DNA from: Manis javanica
Lineage: Eukaryota > Chordata > Mammalia > Pholidota > Manidae
DNA: 64,000 bases
NCBI RefSeq assembly: GCF_040802235.1
Contig: NC_133156.1
Span: forward strand, 24,137,343-24,201,342
Direction of reading: 5' to 3'
This document shows positions 1 to 9,997 of the stretch, piece after piece. The translations under genes and the position numbers were made by a program. Each line of letters begins with the position of its first letter. Position 1 is the first letter of the stretch. Below the pieces are notes generated by a model, which was not told the DNA's origin, ran no database searches, and worked only from the letters and a program-made list of their open reading frames with translations.

Positions 1-512
1 TGAAGAAGATGTGGTACATACACACAATGGAATACTACTCAGCCATAAGAAGAGGGCAAACCCTACCATTTGCAGCAACATGCATGGAGCTGGAGGGTAT
101 TATGCTCAGTGAAATAAGCCAAGTGGAGAAAGAGAAATACTAAATAATTTCACTCATCTGTGGAGTAAAAGAACAAAGGAAAAACTGAAGGAACAAAACA
201 GCAGCGGGATCACAGAACCCAAGAATGGACTAACAGGTACCAAAGGGAAAGGGACTGGGGTGGATGGGGAGGGTAGGGAGGGATAAGGGGAGGGAAGAAG
301 AAGAAGGAGGGTATTAAGATTAGCATGCATAGGGGGGATAAAGGGGAGGGCTGTACTACACAGAGAAGACAAGTAGTGATTCTACAACATTTTTGGACAG
401 TGACTGGAAAGGGGTTTATACCGGGGAACTGGTATAGGGGAGAGCCTAGTAAACATAATATTCTTCATGTAAGTGTAGATTAATGATAACAAAAAAAAAG
501 AAAGAAAAGGGG
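1..512 (+). mobile_element. L1 LINE, 3' end (cut by window start)
   Basis: The copy enters the window inside the last part of ORF2 and runs through the 3' UTR. The same succession is seen in the copies ending near 3140, 13262, 18690 and 37515: an ORF2 C-terminal coding stretch, then a purine-rich tract with many G runs at about 240-310, then a segment around 390-490 ending in an A-rich tail at about 490-512. Several stops break the coding part, so it is a dead copy. The plus orientation follows from the A-rich tail on the right. Confidence 0.9.
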
Positions 513-699
513 GATTACTCCCTGATAGGATAAAACTAACTGTAAATCAATGATTAATGCATGCTTTAAATATCCTTAATTTTGACCACTTAAAGGGTGT
601 CAGATGATCAGCTATGGAGGTACATTTTTCTGATAATATTCCTTTCTCTTAAAAAAAAAAATAAGCCGTTCCTTTGTGGTGACCTCCATTGGGTTCTAC

Positions 700-1400
700 A
701 CAATGGTATAAAGGGCATATAAAAGTGTAGGCTAAGGGTCTGTTTGTGTTTATACAGAGGATCAAAGCCTAATTTGGCTACCCAGAAAATGAACTAAGAT
801 ACGATATGAAAAAGAACTTCCAAAATCAGCACTCTCTGGAAGACTCATACCAGAAGATGATCATCAAAAAACCCCAACAAAGATCCATGTGCTGCTTCAG
901 CTGTAGATGCACTCATCCCACCGATTTCTGGACTTGCCATGGGAATGAAGAAGGAGATATCTAAGCTGGCCTGTACATACAGTAAAACAACAAATTTGAC
1001 TGGATCTATACTGTTGGAACTCAACCAACAATTAGGAGAAGTGCAAATTGTAGCACTCCAAAATCTTACAACTACAGACTATCTACTGTTAAAAGAACAT
1101 ATGGGATGTGAACAGTCCCCAGGAATGGGTTGTTTTAATTTGCCTGATTTCTCTCAGACTGTTCAAGTTCAGTTGGACAATATCCACCATATCATAGATA
1201 AGTTTTCACAAATGCCTCAGGTGCCTAACTGGTTTTCTTGGTTTCACTGGAGATGGCTGGTCATTATAGGTCTGCTTTGGTTATGTAACTGTACTCCTAT
1301 TATGTTAATGTGTGTGCACAATTTAATTAGTAGTTTAAAACCTATACATGCTGAAGTTACTCTACAAGAAGATATGTCAAAGAAATAATCAATCTTCCCA
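700..1400 (+). pseudogene. ERV env transmembrane-subunit remnant (open frame 939-1388)
   Basis: An open frame of 149 codons at 939-1388 has the layout of a retroviral Env transmembrane subunit. A Leu/Gln-rich helical heptad region (residues about 20-55) contains two N-glycosylation sequons. A cysteine motif follows at 57-65 (CEQSPGMGC), which resembles CX6CC of gamma-type Env with Gly in place of the first Cys of the pair. A Trp-rich stretch before the membrane (about 96-106), a hydrophobic membrane segment (about 106-126) and a short tail complete it. The surface subunit and fusion peptide are not recognisable upstream, so this is a fragment. It lies in the same orientation as the polypurine tract and LTR at 1971-2300, which fits the 3' end of one ERV. 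A function cannot be claimed. Class I (gamma-like) origin is inferred from the cysteine motif. Confidence 0.72.
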
Positions 1401-1970
1401 TGTTTTCTTCTGTCTGCTACCTCTATAGCTTTTCCTCTTCCTTCCTAATTACAACCCTTAAATAGAATTCGTGCCTCCTATCGAATTTACTGTGTATCAT
1501 AATTCTTCCAAGTGGTAAAGATACCTCAAGACAAATGCTGGGCATAGAAGCCACAGGGCATAAATACGCAAAGAAGTAAAAAGCTAACCTTTTCAAACAA
1601 TAAGGCTTCTCTCTCACTTACCAACTTTACATTTCCCTGTATGGCCCCAGAAGATGACTGCTTAGCCAGAGACGGGTAAGATTCCTCAAGGGAGGAACAA
1701 CCTAAGACAGGCACAGTCGCAGGGGGGCGATCAGGTGAGAAATTGGGGATCAACAGAGGTGAGGCTTAGAACCTCATCCCCCCCCCCCATTCTGAGAGAA
1801 ATCTTCTGCATCCATGGATGTTTTATTGCCCTTGTCTAGCTTGGATTAACACATAGTCTACAGGCACACACCTGATCATCTACATTTGCTCTCCTACAAC
1901 ACTAAACTCTGTTTTCTACCTTTATATTGCATCTACCTGCCACTTCAGCATTTTATTAAAATTAATAATA

Positions 1971-1980
1971 AAGAGAGAAA
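1971..1980 (+). promoter_or_regulatory. ERV polypurine tract
   Basis: Ten purines (AAGAGAGAAA) sit immediately before a TG dinucleotide that opens the LTR-like segment. This is where a retrovirus starts plus-strand DNA synthesis. Its position 3' of the env remnant supports reading 939-2300 as the 3' end of one ERV. Confidence 0.55.
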
Positions 1981-2300
1981 TGTGGTATCCACATATAAAT
2001 CAAGTATAAAAATCAAGCGAATATTCATATTTGAACTGATTGTTTATAGTTCATAATGTATGATCAAAACTGAATGTCTCTGTGATGACTACCATTGTAC
2101 TGTTCACCAAGTAACTTATTCACTATGTAAGAATTTGTTCTCTGTGTAACAACTTGTTCGTTATGCTTCAGAAGACTGGAGACTGACGAAATTAGGCTTG
2201 GGGTGGATTAATGATTGTGCATTGAGCATTGACTCCCCTATACAGAATTTTATTGTTATTAACAACCATTTGATCAATAAATATGAGAGATGCCTTCTCA
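1981..2300 (+). mobile_element. Candidate 3' LTR of the ERV (320 bp)
   Basis: The segment begins TGTGG right after the polypurine tract and ends TTCTCA, giving TG...CA ends. It carries a polyadenylation signal AATAAA at 2276-2281 close to the right end. A CA-dinucleotide run follows directly. No matching 5' LTR is in the window, because the left side is L1. Boundaries rest on the TG/CA ends and the upstream tract, not on a second copy, so the right end could be off by a few bases. Confidence 0.55.
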
Positions 2301-2310
2301 CACACACACA

Positions 2311-2520
2311 AAAAAGTACAGACTTCCAATTGTAAAATAAGTAACCGTGATGTAATGTATAGCATAAGGAATATAGTCAAAATATTGTAACAACTTTGTA
2401 TGGTGATAGGTGGTAGCTAGAATTATCATGTATATAAATGTTGAATCACTGTGTTGTACACCTGAAACTAATGTAATACTGTGTGTCAACCACCCTTCAA
2501 TAAAAAATAATTATCTACAA
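2311..2520 (+). mobile_element. Old L1 3' UTR fragment (L1MA-type)
   Basis: The stretch with TTGTACACCTGAAACTAATG near 2454-2475, followed by an A-rich tail near 2500-2527, is the 3' end typical of older mammalian L1 subfamilies. It differs from the younger L1 3' UTR found elsewhere in this window. Family assignment is by recall. Confidence 0.6.
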
Positions 2521-2527
2521 AAAAAAG

Positions 2528-3140
2528 AATGCAGGAGCCCAGTTTGAGAAAGACATATGCACCCCTATGTTTATCGCAGCAATATTTACAATAGCCAAGA
2601 TATGGAAGCAACCTAAGTGTCCATCAGTAGATGAATGCATAAAGGAAATATGGTACATATACACAGTGGACTATTACTCACCCACAAGAAGAAAACAAAT
2701 CCTACCATTGACAACAACATGGATGGAGCTAGAAGGTATTATGCTCAGTGAAATAATCCAGGCAGAGAAAGACAAGTACCAAATGATTTCACTCATCTGT
2801 AGAGTATAAGAACAAAGAAAAAACTGAATGAACAAAACATCAGGAGAATCACAGAATCCAAGCCTGGGCTAACAGTTACGAAAGGGAAAGAGACTGGGGA
2901 GGATAGGTGGGAAGGGAGGGATAAGTGGTGGGGGGATAAAGGGGGTATTATGATTAGCATGTATAATAGGGGGGCCATGTGGAGGGCTGTGCCACACAGA
3001 GAAGACAAGTAGTGAATCTACAGTATGTTACTACGCTGATGGACAGTGACTGTAATTGGGTTTGTGGGGGGGACTTGGTGATGGGGTTAGTCTAGTAAAC
3101 ATAATGCTCCTCGTGTAATTATAGATTGATACAAAAATAT
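2528..3140 (+). mobile_element. L1 LINE, 5'-truncated 3' end
   Basis: Starts within the ORF2 C-terminal region (an open stretch at 2567-2809 reads as that part of ORF2) and continues through the G-rich 3' UTR to an A-rich end at about 3120-3140. It is homologous to 12715-13262 and 36920-37515. It lies directly left of the OR1 downstream flank, so it marks the left edge of visible unit A homology. Confidence 0.9.
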
Positions 3141-3159
3141 TGTACACTGTCTCTAGTGT

Positions 3160-4930
3160 TATACAATTGGAATGAAGCACTCTCTATAATTAATTTTGTC
3201 AGTCATTTTAATTCAACAAATTGGAATGTAAACATCTGCAATTTATTCTTCAATAAATTAGGATTAAGAAAGTCTAGTGGTACATGGCTTAGGGTAACAT
3301 CTAGAACATAAGTAGCTGAATCATATCTGACAAAGCTGGGAAATACATCTCATAACTGGAAAGAAGTCAAAGGGTCATATATGGATAAAGGGATAATTGG
3401 ATTAAATTAAAGGAACTCAGATCTCATAAACTCATTTTTTCCAATAAGCTGGATTTTATTACACATATAAATGAAATAAGTTTACAATATATTGGGAAAA
3501 GAGAGAAGAGCTCTAAAGTTGCATATTACATTGATGTTATTTAAAAGAACAATATAGAGAATTACAACTGAACATAGACGCAGGGGAACTAAGCAGAGAT
3601 CAGAACAACTACCCACAAAGCAATACCATGCAGTTACAAAGGAATTATAGGAAATCACTTGATTTTTAGGAAAGTTTGTTATTCAGTGTTAACTAACTGA
3701 TACAATAATGAAAGTGAACAAAGCTGAGGGCAACTATAGTAATCTTCTCAGTTCAGGCATACATTATGGTATTTGTAGACAGTATTCATCATTACTCTGT
3801 TATTGAAGTTTATTTCAGAAAGCTGAATGACAAAGTAACTACATTGAAGTTTCCTACTGGTAGAGAGGAGATGTTGAAAGGATATGCATGCTTGTACAAT
3901 ATTTGTGTATTCACATGAGTGGACAGAAATTCAATCTCTCCAATGAGTCATCCTTTAAGACAGAATGATGGAATGTATTGTTTTTGTTTATTCATTGCTA
4001 ATTTAGTGACTACAGACAAATTTTAAAAAGAGGAAAAGAGGAGACATTTCATTTATAGCATGGAAAGAGTCATTTGTGAAGGAAGCACCAAAAGTTTTAA
4101 ATATAAAGCAGAATAAAAAAAACAGAAAAACCATAACATGCCAACCAATCCTTCACCTAAATAAGGAAACATCTTCATTCAAGGACATCAAATGCTAATA
4201 TTTTTATAAGGAGGTATATGACACACAAAATATTTTTCTTAGTAATGCAAAGCATAAAGTATTTCTTAGTCATATCTAGTTCCCTCACATATTCAAATGC
4301 CATATTAAGTCAATCTTTGAGTTCTGTGTCTCTTGGGGACATGTGTTGTATAATCATTTTGCCAATCACTATGGTAATAATGTGGACACAGCTGAATAAG
4401 AATACAAAGCCTAATGAAGAATAAAATCCAATGACCCATTAAAAATCACACTAGTATATTAAAGTCTACATTGTCAGAACAGTTAAGGTTGGTGTATACA
4501 AAAGATGACAGACATAAAAATGAAAAACCATGGACTCTGATATTCCTATTATAAAATTGTATAAATTTTCTTGGTTGTCAAGGTTATTTTTTTCTATTTT
4601 TATATGAGTAATGCAACTCATGAGAGAGAGCTTATTTTGGAAGAAATATATCAACTGAAAATAAATTATTCATAGAAAATCCACCTTGCCTCACACACAA
4701 AAAAAATGGGAATTTCCAAGTCTTCCTGATCCAAGATTGTGGAAAATATTGGGAAAGTAGGAAAATGGACAAAGATAAAATTATTTATATATCAGACAAA
4801 GCAGAATGTTACATAAATTGAGGAACTTAAGGTGCATAAACAGATTGAAGTTAAATAAATGGTAAATCCAAAGAAATTCTATTCTGCAATCTGATTGAAG
4901 AAAAGCAGTTTCTTCTCACAGGCTTTGAGC
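3160..4930. other. Non-coding flank 3' of OR1
   Basis: AT-rich single-copy-looking DNA with only short chance open frames. It is the counterpart of 59760-61620 beside OR4. I see no exon, RNA gene or recent mobile element in it. Confidence 0.6.
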
Positions 4931-4951
4931 CCTGCAGTCATGGTCACTTCT

Positions 4952-5890
4952 TCACCCTTGGCCAATCAATCCTTTTATTGTTTCCACCCCAATGAATCTT
5001 TTCAGAGCCCCCTTAATGTCTTTGTTCCTCAGACTGTAGATGAAGGGATTCAGCATGGGTGTGACCACGGTGTACATCACTGAGGCTGCTGCACCTGAGT
5101 GTGAGCTGGGGGTAGCAGCAGAGCTGATGCTCGTACAATAAAATAAGGAGACAGCTGAGAGGTGAGAGGCACATGTGGAAAATGCTTTAAATTTCCCCTG
5201 AGCTGATGACATTCCACATATGGAGGAAACTATCTTAAAGTACGAGTAAAAGATTCCAGCCAGGGTACCACCACCCAGCAGCCCAGTTCCAAAATATATC
5301 AACAAGTTATTAAGAAAGGTATCAGAACAGGAGAGTTGGACCATCTGATTGAGTTCACAGAAAAAGTGGGGGATTTCCACTCTGTTGAAGGACAGTCTCA
5401 CAATCATTAAGCTGTGTAACAAGGAGTACAGTATATTTGTGATCCAAGACACCAGGACTAGGATACCACAGAGCTGGGGGTTTATGATGACCATGTAGTG
5501 CAGAGGGTGACAAATAGCCACATACCGGTCATAGGCCATCATGGTTAGGAGAAAGATGTCCAGGCCTGCAAAGAGTATGAAAAAGTACATCTGGCTGATG
5601 CATCCTGCATAGGTAATGACACTGCTCTGGGTCTGGATGCTGAGCAGCATCTTGGGGATGGTGGTGGAGGTGAAGCAGATGTCCACAAAGGACAGGTTGG
5701 AGAGGAAGAAGTACATGGGTGTGTGCAGGTGGGAGTCTGAGCTGACAGCCAGGATGAGGAGCAGGTTCCCAAACACAGTGATCAGGTACATGGAGAGGAA
5801 AACCCCAAGTAGGAGGGGCTGCCATTGAGGTTCCTCTGAAAATCCCAGGATGAGGAATTCTGAAATTTTTGTATCATTGCCTCATTCCAT
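4952..5890 (-). pseudogene. Olfactory receptor OR1 (OR7-like), TGA at codon 3
   Basis: A seven-helix odorant receptor of the class II type. Family motifs are clear: [16 protein letters not shown] after helix 1, [15 protein letters not shown] at the end of helix 3, [10 protein letters not shown] before helix 6 and [19 protein letters not shown] in helix 7. The frame is open from 5881 to the stop at 4952, but the conserved start ATG at 5888-5890 is followed by GAA and then TGA (5882-5884). The next in-frame Met (5789-5791) lies inside helix 1, giving 279 residues without the glycosylated N-terminus. The start is supported by OR3 and OR4, where a splice-acceptor-like AG precedes the ATG by a similar distance. 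Compared with OR4, about four residues are missing at the helix 6/loop 3 boundary, and the first loop 2 Cys of the family is absent (SFNRVEIP). Most likely a recently dead receptor. Confidence 0.88.
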
Positions 5891-5902
5891 GCAGCCAAGG
5901 TG

Positions 5903-5920
5903 ACTACCAGGAAAGTTAAA
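5903..5920 (-). promoter_or_regulatory. Splice-acceptor-like site before the OR1 coding exon
   Basis: On the minus strand a pyrimidine-rich stretch ends in CTGGTAG, with the AG at 5904-5905, about 13 bp before the conserved start ATG. OR4 has the same TGGTAGTCACCTT sequence, and OR3 has TCTTTTCTGGAAG at the same place. OR coding exons normally follow an untranslated exon, so a shared acceptor is expected. Confidence 0.5.
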
Positions 5921-7360
5921 TAACATGACTTGTTTTTACACAGATAGGCATTACTCACATAGTTCAAATGCTACAATTTGTTTTGCCGTCAAGAAATTAA
6001 GTTTAATATTTTGTGTATAGATAAGTTCTCCTGGAGGTGATACCCAATTTCATCTCTGATTATTAATTTTTGTCCCATTTGAAGCATTTTCCTCAAGATG
6101 TCATGAAGTCTACAGTTTCAAGGAGAAATTCTTTCTTGCTTTCAGGTATATATATTGAGTGCTGACCATGTTCCAAGAACACAGAGGCACTGAGTACAGG
6201 GTGCCAACAAAACATGTCCCTAAAATACAGTGATGATGAAAGACAATATGCAAATAAAAATATTATATAAACTGTCATATGACAACATGTCCTTCCCACC
6301 CATAACCACCCTGATTACACTCAAGCTGGTCATCTCAGATTACCTTTCCCTTAAAGAATGTAGAAATGGTGAATAGAAGTTGCAGTTGGTAAGCCTCCCA
6401 TGGATCAATAAACATTTTGCTGTGACCATTTTGTGCCCTGTGTATTTCATTTATTTAAAGTAAAAAAAATCATTGATGAGAGAGAGAAAGAGATAGAAAT
6501 AAAGTGGAAATTAGGAGAAAAAAAGATCTAATCAGCTTAGAAGGTCCTTGAGAGATAGAAAAGTTTCCCTGGTTTGGCAAGATTCCAACTGCTGTTATAT
6601 CCCCTTGATACCCTTAAAATATAATTTAAAAATACCTTTATTCCAAAGGCAGATAGAGTGAAATCTTTAAGGTAAAGCACTTAATAGATTAAATATCCCA
6701 AAAGAAAAATGAGCAAAGGGAATAAACTAACAATTCACAAAAGGAAATAGGTCTTCAATGATTGTATTTCATTATTTTTAATTGGAAATATTTGTCACTT
6801 TATCGTATTTGAAAGTCATGAATAGTGCATTCTTGTCTGATCAAGATTTGGTTTCCTCTCTAGAATGAGACAGCAAAGGCAGGCTTATAAATCATTTTGT
6901 GTCTTTCATATATTCTGGTTTCTCTACAAGAGTCTCAAGTGGTATAAATACCAAGGGGGTTAAAAATACTTTGGGTCATTGTAAAGGTTTGTTGGTGCAT
7001 GAAAAGAATACCTGCAATGACATGGTTATTTTTATGCACATGTAATTTTTGAAACAATTTTGTTAAAATAGAGGAATTTGTAATTTATTTTTAAATGTTT
7101 AAGTCATAATTTTTTAAGGAGGTGTGAGCTGTAAACTATTAAAATCTGTACCTTGGGATAAAAGATAAAGTACAATGGTAATAATTTAATGATATCAACA
7201 TGGGCAACCAATTCATAATGAAATTGTCAAGGCATATACATGAAAAGATTACATAAAAAGCTTTTACGTTGCAGGGGGGAAACAGTATCCAATTTATAGT
7301 TTCTTCTTATATAAGGATATCTGGATTCAAATGCACTTACAGAAGATAAAAGTGATCTTT
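5921..7360. other. Non-coding DNA 5' of OR1
   Basis: The first 130 bases match the DNA just 5' of OR3 (about 39755-39880), including a shared CACAAAATATTAAA block. A weaker match to 62560-62960 beside OR4 follows. No promoter motif can be named with confidence and there is no coding content. Confidence 0.5.
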
Positions 7361-7367
7361 ACTGTCT

Positions 7368-7770
7368 TTAATTTTTAATTGAAACTTAGTTGATGTACAA
7401 TATTATGTGCTGATTATGATGTTCAGATGTACCGCATAGTAATATGACCATGGTACACATTACTAAATGCTCACCACAGTAAGGTTAGATATCATCTCTT
7501 GCCATAGTCTTTGCATTAGTGACTGTTTCCTCTGCTGTACTTCCATCCCTGTGACTTACTTACAGCTGTTTGTACCTCTTTATTCTTTTCATCCATTTTT
7601 CACATCCACCCAACCTCCCCTGTGGCAACCACCAGTCCATTTTCCGTATTTATCAGTCTATTTAATTTATTCACTTGTTTTTGTTTTAAATTCCACATAC
7701 AAGTGAGAAATCATACAGTATTTTTCTTTTTCTTTCTCTATCACTTAGCATAATACCCTCTGGTAAAGAA
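7368..7770 (-). mobile_element. Old L1 3' end
   Basis: The minus strand reads as the end of ORF2 followed by an old-type L1 3' UTR; the plus strand starts TTTAATTGAAACTTAGTTGATG, like the parallel copy at 19285. Unit B (14640-14710) has no such segment at the equivalent place, so this copy is specific to unit A. Confidence 0.75.
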
Positions 7771-7775
7771 TTCCT

Positions 7776-9900
7776 TCCCAATAATGGCCAAAGAGGTTGC
7801 AACTTTTAGAAATACATTTAATCATGAAATGCCAGTAGAAACAATAGGCAGAAACAGAGATGAAATAAAAAGTTGGAACTATGTATAAAGGGTGATTTAT
7901 TACAACTCAGCATTCAGGAGAAACAGTCACTACCCACTTTACTAAAGCAAGGATTTGCAGTTGGAGTATCAAAGTGACCATTCATTCCTTTAGTAGCAAA
8001 AATAAAAAATAAAACAAACAGACAAATACTGTATGACTGAGTGATAGACTTGACCACACAAAATTTATGAAGTCTCATGCAATCTCACAAATGTATCTAT
8101 ATATACATAGAAGAAATTAATGCTAAACTGTTATTTTCCAAAGTAAAAAAAAAACAATAATTCTTTTAAAAAATGTGATCAGAGAGACAAAGGAATAAAA
8201 ACACCTTAATCCTAGCAGAGTTCCTCATAGACAACTTTGACAGAGAAAGTCAATAAAAAATGAATTTGTACTTATATGCATATGTATAATACTTATAAAT
8301 ATATAGGCATATATACATAGGTGCATAAGCATATATATAAATGATCATATATGTATATTCATATATATATATATATATACAAACACACATATATAGCCAC
8401 ATAGGTAGTGAAATAATTGGAGGGCTTATTAGCATTCCCCCTTGCACTTATTAACTCATTTTTTAATGTGCAGCCCAATGTAGAGTATGGAAATGTACTG
8501 TGACATGTCTGTCCCACTCCTGCTGATGCAAGGATGTAATTGCCAGCATTCTTAGGTCTGTATATTTCCCATCAATATAGAAGCTGTGAAATATGCCTCA
8601 TCTTAAAAATAAAAATAAATGCACTCACTTCACCATATATCATTCCAAAGAGAATTCCCTATTTCTTCTGGTTAAAGAATAAGAATTTAGAGGTATGTCA
8701 TACTTTCACTGGAAGAGCATCATGCCTCTCGTTATTGGATTTCCATTAACACAATTTAACTAGCAAGTCTGACCTTGTATTAATGGTAACAAAATTTTCT
8801 TCCCTATTTAGCATCATAAGTAAATATACAGACATATGGATCAAGTCAGCAAACAACCATAGTGATATCTGGTATCTGAGTTAGGCAGGATTTGCTCTAA
8901 TGTGACCTCAAATAAAAGTGCTCAGCTCCATTCTCTCTGACCCTTTTCCTGTAGTATCTGCTGGATTCTCAGACTCACCTGGATAAGAACTCTTGAGAGG
9001 AAGGTGTCTGCGAGGAAGTCCACATTCCTGGATGGTTGGTTATGGAGACTGGAGCTCAGTCCCCAACAGAAAGCTGGCAGGAGTAAGCATTGGCCCTCAA
9101 ACCAGACTTAGGCATCCAAGGAAATAAACACAAGCTGTTGAGTTCAGGGTTTCACATGCTGAGGGACTGCAGCAGGGGAGATGTTTGTAGCTGATTATAT
9201 CTCCTCATTACGTGGTTTTCTGTTGTCACTCCCAACTTAAGTGCATGATTCCCTTGTGGGTCATGGATCTGGACAGAAAAGAAAGTTTTCCTGCTGTTCC
9301 ACAGAGACCACATTGTAATCCACCAGAATTCAACTTTTCTTACTCCTTCTCCATGAACTCTTCTGCCTCCAGGGCTCATATCCTCCAGTACCTTATTTCC
9401 AAGCCTGAGTTAAGGTTTTCTCAAAGTTAAAGACCGAGGATTCAATCTGGACTAGGTCCTTTGGATCTTCTGAGCCCTGACAATGGTGGGCACACAGCCC
9501 CTGACAGCTCCAGGGAATTATTATTCCACTCTTCAAAAGAGGGACACTTTGTTAGCTTAATATACAACATTGAGCACTACCCTCCTTGGTTTCCTGACAC
9601 TTTTGCCAAAAAAATTAGGAGTTTCATAGTTTTATTACAAGTTAAGAGCTGTCTTTCAGTCCATCATAATGAAATGTTAATGGTTCTAACGGTAATATTT
9701 AGATATTTCTACGTACTATAGCCTATCTATAGGGATGGACTGATTTAACCTTTACAAAATTCCCATGCATGAGGTGTTATGAGTATGTACCCCATTCTAC
9801 ATACAGGAACAGGGCTCAGAGGGATTTCATTTTGTGTTCACTTTTACACCCAGTAACAGGTAGAGACACTATTGGAATCTTTCCGAATGTTTCCAGTTCT
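7776..9900. other. Non-coding part of unit A matching unit B
   Basis: Runs parallel to about 14700-16680, with blocks in the same order, for example AATAATGGCCAAAGAGG near 7780 against AGTGATGGCCAAAGG near 14712, and shared blocks around 8580/15380 and 9440/16220. No gene is visible. Confidence 0.6.
8265..8400. repeat. AT-rich simple repeat (TA/CATA)
   Basis: Alternating TA with interspersed CATA and TGTA steps. The longest pure TA stretch is at about 8360-8379. It is low-complexity DNA and explains the apparent Tyr/Ile-rich minus-strand open frame here. Confidence 0.85.
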
Positions 9901-9904
9901 TGAA

Positions 9905-9995
9905 GTCTGGGACAGTGGTTCTCAAGCACACATGATTTTTCCCACCGAGGATATTTGGCCATGGCTGCAGGGATGCTGCGTTTCTCCTGACACAC
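9905..9995 (+). mobile_element. MER20-like hAT DNA transposon fragment
   Basis: Contains CAGTGGTTCTCAAGCAC and a GGATATTTGGCCATG block, matching 16690-16760 and 58085-58160. Its right end is lost where the L1 begins at about 9998. Family name by recall. Confidence 0.55.
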
Positions 9996-9997
9996 AC

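Larger units (their letters stand above)
3160..9900. repeat. Segmental duplication unit A (contains OR1)
   Basis: The flank at about 3200-4930 matches 59760-61620 block by block: the same order of motifs appears around 3220-3440 and 59780-60010, around 4140 and 60780, and around 4450 and 61100. The flank on the other side of OR1, about 7140-9990, matches 14480-16815. Similarity is obvious by eye but clearly diverged. The unit therefore predates the L1 copies found in only one of the units. Confidence 0.75.

Noticed and set aside
4952-5791. OR1 as a functional 279-residue receptor
   Set aside because: The frame would start inside helix 1 and lack the N-terminus; the conserved start is followed by a stop at codon 3.
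8250-8447. Tyr/Ile-rich minus-strand frame
   Set aside because: Produced by the alternating TA/CATA simple repeat.
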